Shown in pieces: positions 8,191-15,912 of a stretch of 32,713 nucleotides of DNA. This stretch comes from a virus. The stretch's first letter is position 1, and each line of letters begins with the position of its first letter. The notes under the pieces were generated by a model. It had not been told where the DNA came from. It saw only the letters and a list, made by a program, of their open reading frames with translations, and did no database searches. The stretch spans positions 1-32,713 of the IMG/VR virus record IMGVR_UViG_3300007344_008816; one strand, 5' to 3'. Position numbers and translations under genes: made by a program.

Positions 8191-8585
8191 TATGATAATA
8201 GTTCTTTTGTTATAGTAGAAGCTAATTTACCGTCGTACTGGCCATCGAAGTTGTCTTTTAAATATCCCATTACTTTACCCATTCCTTTCATTCCAGATAG
8301 GGATTCTTTCATAATAAATCCTCCTATCTTTGCTCTTAAAATATCTTCAGACATTTGAGTAGGTAAATATTCATCTATTATCAATAGCTCTTCATTTGTC
8401 AATGAATTAGTTGCTTCTGCGTTTTTAACCATTGATTTTAGCTTAGATATTATATAATTATCCTCTGGAGTTTTGCTTTCTTTTGTAACTTCTGTTTTTA
8501 TGACTCCTAAGAAGTTTTTTCTTTGCATGTCTTTTGCTTTATATGCAGACATAAAATCCTCATTTATCTTTTCTATTAAATTCAT
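8190..8585 (-). CDS. yqeY: YqeY / GatB-C-terminal-domain-like protein
   Basis: This 131-aa protein has the YqeY pattern: N-terminal MNLIEKINEDFMSAYKAKD, then RKNFLGVIKTEV, LLIIDEYLPTQMSED and a C-terminal GMGKVMGYLKDNFDGQYDG. The domain occurs free-standing in bacteria and fused to GatB/GatE subunits of the tRNA-dependent amidotransferase, where it binds tRNA; the free form has no well-defined role. I chose the ATG at 8585 because it overlaps the upstream gene's TGA as ATGA. An upstream in-frame ATG at 8618 would add 11 residues that do not fit the family. The next gene overlaps by 1 nt. Confidence 0.88.
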   Translation of the reverse strand: MNLIEKINEDFMSAYKAKDMQRKNFLGVIKTEVTKESKTPEDNYIISKLKSMVKNAEATNSLTNEELLIIDEYLPTQMSEDILRAKIGGFIMKESLSGMKGMGKVMGYLKDNFDGQYDGKLASTITKELLS

Positions 8586-8992
8586 ACTTTTATCTTTTTT
8601 TCTAATACTATACTCCAAAACAATTCAAAAGTTATTGAAAATATGGTTTTTAATATAATAATATCTATTAAAGTATTTATCCAACCTGTTTCAAATACTG
8701 ATACTATTCCATCTCCATAGAAAGCTGCTCCTAATATAAAGAATGTTATCATAAAAGATTGTGCAAAATGCCATAAGTCAGTTACCCAAACAAATATAGT
8801 AGATGAACCAGGAAACTTTTCCCCATTTAAACTATTACTATTGTTTTTCCATTTGTTTTTATAACTAATCGCAGGATTAGCCCACCATTCAAATCGACTA
8901 CCTTTAAAAACGCTATTATCCCAATGAAAATTAACTTTATCCATTACTGCATTGCATATGGCTGCTAACACAAAAAATAAAACACTTATCAT
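8582..8992 (-). CDS. Integral membrane protein, unknown
   Basis: This 136-aa protein is not recognised. It has an N-terminal hydrophobic segment (MISVLFFVLAAICNAVMD), a Trp/Asn-rich soluble loop (about 20-70), and two more hydrophobic segments (about 75-92 and 105-130), giving about three membrane passes and a basic tail (EKKIKV). It is translationally coupled to yqeY by an ATGA overlap and follows the zinc-ribbon membrane protein by 5 nt, so the two may form a membrane pair. No lysis or holin signature can be claimed, although a small multi-pass phage protein could be a holin-like protein. Confidence 0.75.
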   Translation of the reverse strand: MISVLFFVLAAICNAVMDKVNFHWDNSVFKGSRFEWWANPAISYKNKWKNNSNSLNGEKFPGSSTIFVWVTDLWHFAQSFMITFFILGAAFYGDGIVSVFETGWINTLIDIIILKTIFSITFELFWSIVLEKKIKV

Positions 8993-8997
8993 AATTT

Positions 8998-9390
8998 TTA
9001 GTTTATTTGCATTCCTGGAAATAGGAATCTAGCCAGTACTTCGAATAATTGAATATTATGGTAATGAGCTAGATACCACCCTCCTCCAAATATGGTAAAC
9101 AGGATTATAAACAATCCTCTCCAGTATGGTAGATATGAATCTCTCCAGCTATCGGGACCAGATCCATATGCAAAGTTTAATTCTTTCCCACAATTTCCAC
9201 AATGTGTAGGTCTAGTAGGTCTAAACCAAGGCAACCAAGTCCAAGGCTTTTCAATCATTCTACCTCTCCACTGCATATGGCTATAATTCCACCAATCCTT
9301 ATGTAGGCATTTACTACACCTGTATTTCTGTCTTGTGAAAAGATTTAATGATGTTCCTTTCCATCTAACGTTCTTAAATTCATTGCTCAA
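8998..9390 (-). CDS. Zinc-ribbon, single-pass membrane protein, unknown
   Basis: This 130-aa protein has two CxxC knuckles (C25/C28 and C64/C67) that can form a zinc ribbon. They are separated by a Trp-rich stretch and followed by a hydrophobic segment at about 91-108. The start is TTG at 9390, preceded 5 nt upstream by AGAGGAGG, the best Shine-Dalgarno sequence in the window. No ATG alternative preserves the first knuckle as well. The family is unknown to me. Its position directly after spoVR (13-nt gap) and before another membrane protein suggests that the PrkA-YeaH-SpoVR module has a membrane-linked partner here. Confidence 0.75.
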   Translation of the reverse strand: MSNEFKNVRWKGTSLNLFTRQKYRCSKCLHKDWWNYSHMQWRGRMIEKPWTWLPWFRPTRPTHCGNCGKELNFAYGSGPDSWRDSYLPYWRGLFIILFTIFGGGWYLAHYHNIQLFEVLARFLFPGMQIN

Positions 9391-9395
9391 AATAA

Positions 9396-9403
9396 CCTCC
9401 TCT
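9396..9403 (-). promoter_or_regulatory. Strong Shine-Dalgarno sequence AGAGGAGG for the TTG-started zinc-ribbon gene
   Basis: On the minus strand AGAGGAGG ends 5 nt before the TTG at 9390. Most genes here have only A/T-rich leaders, so this ribosome-binding site stands out and supports the non-ATG start. Confidence 0.7.
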
Positions 9404-10912
9404 TTAAAATAATTCGTCGCTTATTGTTAATATACTAAGTTGGTCTTCATCCTCTATTAATTTAACTGGGAATCCCCATAAAAGCGCTACGTTATCCACT
9501 ACTGTGTCTACTGTTTCCATGTTAAGTCTCTTTTCATTTATAGGAGTAAAGTTTAAAGTTAGTGTTCTATCTCCATTTACATCTACATCATATACTTGAA
9601 TATCTGGAATATATGTAGATCTATTATATGTTTCAGAAAGACTTTTTCTAACATGTTTGTATCCTCTTTCATTATGAATAGCTCCTATTTCATAAAATCT
9701 TCTCTCCTCTTTATCGTCTACTTCAAATAATTTCATATCTCGTATCACTTTAGGAGAAAGATATTGTAGTACAAAGGTTTCATCTTTAAAGTTCTCCACG
9801 ATGTATCTAAATGTACCTGGCCAATCTTTGTTTCCTGCTATATCTGGAAACCATTGTTTATCTTCTTCTGTTGGGTCTAATGCCATTCTTTTCAAGTCAT
9901 TAAAGATATTAAAACCTAAAGTATATGGATTTATACCTGAATAGAATTTTGAATCAAATCCAGGTTGAAAGATTACGTTTGAATGATTATGGAAAAATTC
10001 CATCATAAACCCTTCGTCTAAGTAACCTTCTTCATACATCTGATTGATTATTTCATAATGACTAAATGTTGCACATCCTTCGTTTATTACTTTTGTTTGT
10101 CCTTGTGGATAAAAATATTGAGCAGTTTTTCTAACTATTCTAATTAATTCTCTTTGCCATGTCTTTAAACTAGGAGAATTCTTCTCTATAAAATAAAGTA
10201 TATTTTCCTCAGGTTGACTCGGGAATCTTTCTTTTCTAGCTTTTCTCTTTGTTGTGTTTTCAGGTAAGGTTCTCCAAATATCGTTTACTAGTACTCTATC
10301 GTCTTCTAGTTTTTTCTTTAACCTTTCTTGTTCCTCTTTTGCGGATATTCTAGTAGGTTTAGTGTACTTGTCAACGCCATATCTTTGTATCATATGACAA
10401 GCATCTAGTATTTTTTCTACCTCTTCGTACCCGTATCTTTCTTCACAATCACTTACATATTTTCTAGCAAATAACATGTAATCAACAATAGCATCTGCAT
10501 GCGTCCATTGTTTAAATAAGTAATTATTTTTAAAGAAGTGATTATGTCCATATGCGGCATGTGCTAATACTAATAACATTAAACATGTAGTATTATCTTC
10601 CATATTATAAGAGATACATGGATTTGAATTAATAACTAATTCATACGCTAATCCCATTTGACCTTTTTTATATCTAGACTTGTTTATAACAAAGTCTTTA
10701 CCAAATTTCCAGTGATTATAAGAAATAGGCAATCCAACAAGCGAATATGCATCAAGCATTTGCTCAGATGTAACTATTTCAAATTGGTTTGGGTAAGTTT
10801 CTAAACCAAGATGATCTTTAGCTATTCTACTAATTATTTTATCAGCTTCTAGAATAGTATCTTCATTCCAGTCTGACCTTGAAAACATCTCTCTTAATTT
10901 TTGCTTTGTCAT
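9404..10912 (-). CDS. spoVR: SpoVR family protein (YcgB homologue)
   Basis: At 502 aa it matches E. coli YcgB (about 510 aa) over its whole length. Family features include the conserved ANxF-type His-rich block LAHAAYGHNHFFKNN, HADAIVDYMLFARKYVSDCEERYG with the following RYGVDKY, the segment NEGCATFSHYEIINQMYEEG, and INPYTLGFNIFNDLKRMA. In Bacillus SpoVR affects spore cortex formation. In proteobacteria ycgB is found with yeaG and yeaH and is stress- and stationary-phase-linked; the biochemical activity is unknown. The ATG overlaps the YeaH-like stop as ATGA, so the two are translationally coupled. It is part of the complete PrkA-YeaH-SpoVR triad, which is unusual in a phage. Confidence 0.95.
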   Translation of the reverse strand: MTKQKLREMFSRSDWNEDTILEADKIISRIAKDHLGLETYPNQFEIVTSEQMLDAYSLVGLPISYNHWKFGKDFVINKSRYKKGQMGLAYELVINSNPCISYNMEDNTTCLMLLVLAHAAYGHNHFFKNNYLFKQWTHADAIVDYMLFARKYVSDCEERYGYEEVEKILDACHMIQRYGVDKYTKPTRISAKEEQERLKKKLEDDRVLVNDIWRTLPENTTKRKARKERFPSQPEENILYFIEKNSPSLKTWQRELIRIVRKTAQYFYPQGQTKVINEGCATFSHYEIINQMYEEGYLDEGFMMEFFHNHSNVIFQPGFDSKFYSGINPYTLGFNIFNDLKRMALDPTEEDKQWFPDIAGNKDWPGTFRYIVENFKDETFVLQYLSPKVIRDMKLFEVDDKEERRFYEIGAIHNERGYKHVRKSLSETYNRSTYIPDIQVYDVDVNGDRTLTLNFTPINEKRLNMETVDTVVDNVALLWGFPVKLIEDEDQLSILTISDELF

Positions 10913-12177
10913 ACCTTTTCTCTTTTCTTAAAGAAGTCTTTAAATACTTCCCATATTTCAGTATTATCTAATATTCTTCCTATATTTAGATTGTTTACAT
11001 TTTTAACAACGCTATCGTATTGATCATATAATGTGCTTATTCTGCTCCTAGCTACTTCAATATAGATCATATATTGAATCTTTTTAAGTAACTTATTATG
11101 TAACATTACTCCACAGTCTATAGCATCTGTTAAGTCCCATACATCTCCGTCTGATGCCTGGGCTGCATAAATATTCCAATCAGAGGAATATCTTTCTTCT
11201 ATAATTTTGTCCATTAATTCTAAACTAGGTAACACTATAGTTCCTCCACTTTCTCTAGAATTAAAAAATTCTTCTTCAGTTACTTCTTTAGCTTGCGTAT
11301 GGTGTCTGATAAAAACAATTTCAATACGTTCATACTGTTTAGTTAAAAACAAGTATAGTAACATAAAGAATCTTTTAGCGATATCTTTCTCCTTTTCTCC
11401 CATTGAACCTGATACGTCCATTATGCAAAACATAACAGCTGAGGTAATAGGAACTGGGTATTTCTCATAATTATTATACTGTAAATCAATCTCTTCCATG
11501 AAATTGATAGACATTTTCATATTAGTAAGTTTCTCTAGCTCTTTTTCTAGTTCTTCTTTTTGAGCTTTAGTTAACTGTTTGTCTTTTAGCTTTTCCTCAA
11601 CTTCTTTGATCTTTTTATCAAAGAATATTCCTGTAGCCATTTTTCTACTCATTGAGTTTTTATAAGACTTAACAACATTTAATCTATTCGGAGAACCTGC
11701 ATTGGTAAAACCTGCTCTTTTTTGTTTCCAATCTACAACAGTGTTTAAATGTTTTTTTACCATATTAGGAAGTTCTAAATCATCAAAGAAATAATCTAAA
11801 AATTCTTCTCTACTTATTGTTATAGTAAAATCGTCTTCTGTTACAGTTGGGTCGTTAGATCCTTTTTGACCACGACCTCCTCCTTCTCCGGATAATGGCT
11901 TTCTAATAGTATCTCCTGGAACATACTCTTTGTTACCAGGGTGGACGTGTTTTTTATCACCTGTTTTACCGTCATAACTAAATTCCGGTTCATTTATTCC
12001 CTTAACAGGTATTTTAACACCTTTCTTAGATGAAGTTAAATCCTTAACATTATTATTTTTGATAATATTGGGCATAGCTTTTTTAATCTTATGCCCAATT
12101 CTTTTAAGTAACTTCTGTCTATTTGGTGAAGATTTACCTTTGGGATTATTTCTTTTATCTACAATGTTAATACCCAT
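10909..12177 (-). CDS. yeaH: YeaH/YhbH family (DUF444) von Willebrand A-domain protein
   Basis: At 422 aa it matches E. coli YeaH (about 427 aa). The N-terminal half is basic and includes a Gly-rich stretch (GEGGGRGQKG) typical of DUF444, then the ISREEFLDYFFDDLELPNMVKK block. The C-terminal half is a VWA domain with an intact MIDAS start DVSGSMGEKEKD (Asp-x-Ser-x-Ser), a basic strand-helix region VFIRHHTQAKEV, and SGGTIVLP. DUF444 proteins accompany PrkA kinases and are thought to be partners or targets. The start lies 14 nt after the prkA stop; the end overlaps the spoVR start by 4 nt. There are no truncations. Confidence 0.94.
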   Translation of the reverse strand: MGINIVDKRNNPKGKSSPNRQKLLKRIGHKIKKAMPNIIKNNNVKDLTSSKKGVKIPVKGINEPEFSYDGKTGDKKHVHPGNKEYVPGDTIRKPLSGEGGGRGQKGSNDPTVTEDDFTITISREEFLDYFFDDLELPNMVKKHLNTVVDWKQKRAGFTNAGSPNRLNVVKSYKNSMSRKMATGIFFDKKIKEVEEKLKDKQLTKAQKEELEKELEKLTNMKMSINFMEEIDLQYNNYEKYPVPITSAVMFCIMDVSGSMGEKEKDIAKRFFMLLYLFLTKQYERIEIVFIRHHTQAKEVTEEEFFNSRESGGTIVLPSLELMDKIIEERYSSDWNIYAAQASDGDVWDLTDAIDCGVMLHNKLLKKIQYMIYIEVARSRISTLYDQYDSVVKNVNNLNIGRILDNTEIWEVFKDFFKKREKV

Positions 12178-12191
12178 ATGTATAAATCTTT

Positions 12192-14114
12192 TTAATTGCT
12201 TTTTCTAACTCTTAAATACCAATCTGTTAATAATTTAATTTGTTTATTAGTGTATCCTCTTTCTTTCATTCTTTCAATAAATTCAGAGTGTTTCTTCTCT
12301 TCATCTTTAGATGTTTTTGTAGAAAAAGATATAACTGGAATCAAATCTTCAGTTTTAGAAAAGATTCTTTTTTCAATAACATTCTTGATCTTTTCATAAG
12401 ATTCCCATTTAGGAGATTCTCCATGCTTAGCTTTATGTCTTAAATAGAATTGAACTAAATCGTTTCTAAAATCCTTTGGATTAGCTATTCCTGCTGGTTT
12501 TTCAATTTTTTCTAGCTCTTCATTAAGTGAACCTCTATCGAATTGTTGACCGGTTTCAGGATCTCTGTAGTCGTTGTCTTGGCACCAGTGGTCTGCATAC
12601 GTTATATATCTTTCAAAAAGATTTTGACCATATTCTTGATATGAATCAACATAAGCTTTTTGAATTTCATCTCCAATAAACTCAGCGTATTTAGAAGAGA
12701 TTGTAGATTTAAGAATACTTAAATAATAATCTTGTAAATCTGCTGGCAATTGTTGTTTAATAATTTCTTGTTCCAATACATAAAAAAGATGTACTGGATT
12801 AGCTGCAATCTCATCAGAATCATGGTTAAATACTTTAGATAATACTTTAAATGCAAAACGGGTTGAAATACCGTCCATACCTTCTGTGATTCCAGCAAAG
12901 TCTTTATATTCTTGAAGTGATTTAGCTTTAGGGTCAACTTCTTTTAAGTTCTCACCGTTGTATATTCTCATTTTAGAAAACATTGTTGAGTTTTCAGGAT
13001 CAATCAATCTTGTCATAATACAAAATTGAGCTAATAACTCTAATGTTTTAGGAGCACACGGTGCTTCAGATAATGAAGAATGATTTAATAGTTTTTCATA
13101 GATTTTAACTTCTTCATCTACTCTTAAACAATAAGGAACTCTTACAATATAAACCCTGTCTAGGAATGCTTCGTTTTTTCTATCGTTTGAGAATGTCTCC
13201 CATTCTGATTCATTTGAGTGTGCTAATATAACACCTTGGAAAGGAATTGCTGGTAAATTTTCTGTACCATTAAAGTTTCCTTCTTGTGTTGCAGTCAATA
13301 ATGGGTGTAATACTTTAATCGGTGCTTTAAACATCTCAACGAATTCCATTAAACCTTGATTAGACTTACATAACGCACCGGAATAGCTATAAGCATCTGC
13401 GTCATCTTGCGAGTATTCAGCCAATTTTCTAATATCAACCTTACCAACTAAAGCTGAAATATCTTGGTTGTTTTCATCACCAGGTTCAGTTTTTGAGATA
13501 CCTAATTGAGATGCAATTGATAACTTAATTTTTCTAACTGAGAATTTAGTAATATCTCCTCCAAACTCGGCTAATCTCTTGGTTGCCCAAGGTGAAGCAC
13601 ATGATGGAATATATCTTCCTGAGATACCATATTCTTCTTCTAATTCTGTTTTATAAGAAGAAAATAAACCTAAAGGATTTTCTAGCACCGGTGACATTTC
13701 TCCATCTGCTACTAAAACATAAATATGGCTATTTTCCATTAATTGCTTTAGTCTCTCTGCTAACGAGGATTTACCACCACCAACAGGTCCTAATAAATAT
13801 AAAACTTGTTTCTTTTCTTCTAGTCCTTGTGCTGCATGTTTAAAGAATGATACAATCTGTTCAATAGTATCTTCCATGCCATAGAAGTCCTTAAATGAAG
13901 GGTATCTTTTAATTTTTTTGTTTGAATGTATTCTACTTAATCTAGGATCATCTTTAGTGTTTACTAACTCAGGCTCTCCTATCGCTTCTAACATTCTCTC
14001 CGCTGGTGTTGAATACACCGCTTTATCTTTTTTACAAAGGCTTAAATATTCTGTAATTTTAATATCTTCAGAATTTGATTCAAATCCGCTCTTAATTTTC
14101 TTCAAAAGACTCAT
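12192..14114 (-). CDS. prkA: PrkA-type serine protein kinase / AAA+ protein (YeaG homologue)
   Basis: At 640 aa it matches E. coli YeaG (644 aa) end to end. An N-terminal AAA+ domain carries GMEDTIEQIVSFFKHAAQGLEEKKQ and the Walker A LLGPVGGGKSS (about 107-117), both almost identical to bacterial PrkA. HPLLTATQEGNFNGTE and ILAHSNESEWETF are also family blocks. The C-terminal region is the PrkA kinase-like domain. Bacterial PrkA is a stress, starvation and sporulation-related kinase; YeaG with YeaH supports survival of nitrogen starvation in E. coli. It is the first gene of an eight-gene operon. A GATAAATAA late-promoter-like motif lies 42 nt upstream. The near-perfect preservation of length and motifs argues for selection in the phage rather than a decaying host fragment. 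Confidence 0.96.
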   Translation of the reverse strand: MSLLKKIKSGFESNSEDIKITEYLSLCKKDKAVYSTPAERMLEAIGEPELVNTKDDPRLSRIHSNKKIKRYPSFKDFYGMEDTIEQIVSFFKHAAQGLEEKKQVLYLLGPVGGGKSSLAERLKQLMENSHIYVLVADGEMSPVLENPLGLFSSYKTELEEEYGISGRYIPSCASPWATKRLAEFGGDITKFSVRKIKLSIASQLGISKTEPGDENNQDISALVGKVDIRKLAEYSQDDADAYSYSGALCKSNQGLMEFVEMFKAPIKVLHPLLTATQEGNFNGTENLPAIPFQGVILAHSNESEWETFSNDRKNEAFLDRVYIVRVPYCLRVDEEVKIYEKLLNHSSLSEAPCAPKTLELLAQFCIMTRLIDPENSTMFSKMRIYNGENLKEVDPKAKSLQEYKDFAGITEGMDGISTRFAFKVLSKVFNHDSDEIAANPVHLFYVLEQEIIKQQLPADLQDYYLSILKSTISSKYAEFIGDEIQKAYVDSYQEYGQNLFERYITYADHWCQDNDYRDPETGQQFDRGSLNEELEKIEKPAGIANPKDFRNDLVQFYLRHKAKHGESPKWESYEKIKNVIEKRIFSKTEDLIPVISFSTKTSKDEEKKHSEFIERMKERGYTNKQIKLLTDWYLRVRKSN

Positions 14115-14155
14115 ACTAATCCGTTTTTTTTATAATATAAATTCAATACTTTTTT

Positions 14156-14164
14156 TTATTTATC
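14156..14164 (-). promoter_or_regulatory. Putative late promoter (GATAAATAA) for the prkA operon
   Basis: The minus strand reads AGATAAATAA, 42 nt upstream of the prkA ATG. It resembles the T4 late promoter box TATAAATA and recurs exactly at four other intergenic sites in this window. Confidence 0.55.
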
Positions 14165-14204
14165 TTTAAATCTTATAAACTAAAAAGAATAAACAATATA
14201 TTTA

Positions 14205-14213
14205 GATAAATAA
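14205..14213 (+). promoter_or_regulatory. Putative late promoter (GATAAATAA) for the 14235 gene
   Basis: AGATAAATAA lies 21 nt upstream of the GTG start at 14235. It is divergent from the motif in front of prkA, so the 120-nt intergenic region would carry back-to-back late promoters. Confidence 0.55.
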
Positions 14214-14234
14214 ATCAAATTAATCAACAACGCA

Positions 14235-14774
14235 GTGATACGAAAATACGTTAAAGATTTTAATAGTTTTATACTGAACGAACAGGACATGGGTTTAGAT
14301 TTAGGAGTAGGCGCAGAAGCTGAGGCACCTAAACCTGCTAAAAAGATAAATTTTTATTCATTCATATTTTTAAAAGATGGTAAAAAAATATCAACAGTAG
14401 GTCCTCTTGAAAAAAGATACAATCTTTATAAAATAAAAGAAACAGAACTAGATGAGTGGATTGATAAAAATATCAGTTCAAAAAAAGAAAGATTATCAGA
14501 TTCATCTAAAACCGAAATAGAAAAAGTTAAATTAGACGTAAAGAACGCTATTATAGGAGAAAGATTTTCAATATCTCAATTAGACGAATCGTTTCTTGAA
14601 AAATTTAAAGCTGACGTTAAAGCTGGTCTAATAGAAGGAACAGACTCAGTTCAACATTACAAAGATAAAAACAATAAAGACTCTTTTAATTCACTAGAAA
14701 CAATAACAGTTGAGTTTGATAAAAATGGAATGCCATTAACTACAGAATTAGAAGTTACCTTTATAGACGTATAA
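14235..14774 (+). CDS. Unknown protein with capsid-targeting-like N-terminus
   Basis: This is a 179-aa protein with a GTG start. The first 16 residues, MIRKYVKDFNSFILNE, fit the T4 capsid-targeting pattern (basic/aromatic amphipathic tag ending in L/I-x-E, the T4 gp21 prohead-protease cleavage consensus). Cleavage would be expected after E16. A Gly/Ala/Glu/Pro linker (about 20-36) then leads to a domain of about 140 aa rich in Lys and Glu, with no motif I recognise. It is first in a likely late transcript with the metallopeptidase-like gene 14 nt downstream, which carries the same kind of tag. My inference is a minor internal head protein packaged in the capsid and delivered with DNA. Confidence 0.7.
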   Translation: MIRKYVKDFNSFILNEQDMGLDLGVGAEAEAPKPAKKINFYSFIFLKDGKKISTVGPLEKRYNLYKIKETELDEWIDKNISSKKERLSDSSKTEIEKVKLDVKNAIIGERFSISQLDESFLEKFKADVKAGLIEGTDSVQHYKDKNNKDSFNSLETITVEFDKNGMPLTTELEVTFIDV

Positions 14775-14788
14775 AAATATATTTTACT

Positions 14789-15547
14789 TTGAAGGTCTTA
14801 AAAAAATACTCTGAATACATACTTGAACACTCAGGAGGTGACGAATTGGATAGTCTAATAAAAACCCTTTCTGACTTAGCTTTAAGCACTGTGGAATCCC
14901 ATGGTGAAACAGGTGACGAGTATATAATAGTCCAAGAACTAGAGGTAACTGAACCTTTTATAGACGTAGATATTAGATTCTTATTGAAAAAGATGCCTCG
15001 ACTAGATTTAACCCAGGATTCTTATTTTTCAAAAATGAATTGGCAACATGAAAAATTAGAAGATCATGGATATGTTGTTACTGGAAATGTATTTATGACA
15101 AAGGGCAATATACCTGAGATAGAAATAATAATAGCCATTGATTCAGATAGATTAAATGGAGAGATGTTTAAGAAGATATATTTCAACTTAAAGAATACCA
15201 TTTCCCATGAACTAAATCATTTAAAACAGAAGGGCTGGAATAAAGATTTCCATAGCATAGACCCTTCATCTCAAGAACACAGAAAAAAGAATAATAAAAG
15301 TTACTCGTATTTTCTATTGCCTGAAGAGATAGAATCAATGGTTTATGGAATGAACAAACAATCTATATCACAAAAAGTTCCTATAGATACTCTATTCGAT
15401 AAACATTTAGAACCTTTTGTTGAATCTGGGTTTATGAAAGAATCTGAAAAACTAGAAGTCATAAGAAAATGGCTTCATCATACCCTAAAGTTTTACCCCA
15501 ATGCTATTTTAAGTGAAAAATATAGCAATATAATAGATAATATTTAA
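14789..15547 (+). CDS. HExxH zinc metallopeptidase-like protein with capsid-targeting-like N-terminus
   Basis: This 252-aa protein has a TTG start at 14789. It begins MKVLKKYSEYILE, a short tag ending in I-L-E, the T4-type prohead protease site. The catalytic region is NTISHELNHLKQ with H140, E141 and H144, and a downstream PEEIESMVYG (E180/E182) that is the usual place for the third zinc ligand in zincins. The segment MPRLDLTQDSYF and the strand EIEIIIAID precede it, as expected for an edge strand. A protease packaged in the head and injected at infection is a plausible role; its target is unknown. It could also act on the phage's own head proteins. Confidence in the zincin motif is good; in the biological role it is low. 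Confidence 0.75.
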   Translation: MKVLKKYSEYILEHSGGDELDSLIKTLSDLALSTVESHGETGDEYIIVQELEVTEPFIDVDIRFLLKKMPRLDLTQDSYFSKMNWQHEKLEDHGYVVTGNVFMTKGNIPEIEIIIAIDSDRLNGEMFKKIYFNLKNTISHELNHLKQKGWNKDFHSIDPSSQEHRKKNNKSYSYFLLPEEIESMVYGMNKQSISQKVPIDTLFDKHLEPFVESGFMKESEKLEVIRKWLHHTLKFYPNAILSEKYSNIIDNI

Positions 15548-15593
15548 AACCTTTTTTATACTTATTTGTAGAAGATAAAAAAATCAAATAAGT

Positions 15594-15857
15594 ATGAGTA
15601 ATCAATTTGAAGAACTTAGAAAAACAGTCTATGATGTGAAAGAATCTCTTTTCGCAGAAATAGAGGAATTAATCGCTACATGCGAAGAAGACGCTGACAA
15701 GTTTTATGAAAAAGGAAACAAAAGCGCAGGTACTAGAATTAGAAAAAGTGCTCAATTAATTAGAAAGCAAATTCATCATCCATCTATTAGAAAACAAATG
15801 GTTAAGATTGAAGAGGCAGCTAAGACTTTGAGAACAACTATTTCTGAAACTAATTAA
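15594..15857 (+). CDS. Histone H1-like (Hc1 family) DNA-binding protein
   Basis: This 87-aa protein has the Hc1-type core DADKFYEKGNKSAGTRIRKS, followed by a basic helix AQLIRKQIHHPSIRKQ. This pattern is shared with the small histone-H1-like proteins of Bacteroidota and chlamydial Hc1, which bind and condense DNA. The N-terminal half is acidic and helical rather than Lys-rich, so nucleic-acid binding may be weaker or modulated. It sits between a probable packaged protein gene and the gp32-type gene. It could organise intracellular phage DNA or be packaged with it. The family also supports a Bacteroidota host. ATG start after an A/T-rich leader. Confidence 0.8.
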   Translation: MSNQFEELRKTVYDVKESLFAEIEELIATCEEDADKFYEKGNKSAGTRIRKSAQLIRKQIHHPSIRKQMVKIEEAAKTLRTTISETN

Positions 15858-15912
15858 TTACATAGGGTATAACAATTACCAATAAAAATAACTTAAATAA
15901 ATTTACATTATT

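Noticed and set aside
8586-8618. Earlier ATG for yqeY (8618)
   Set aside because: The family N-terminus starts at MNLIEK and the ATGA overlap at 8585 matches the coupling used elsewhere in the operon.
12196-13843. Plus-strand ORFs of 67-86 aa opposite prkA
   Set aside because: They are antisense shadows of a strongly conserved gene, with low-complexity Phe/Leu/Ile composition and no leader.
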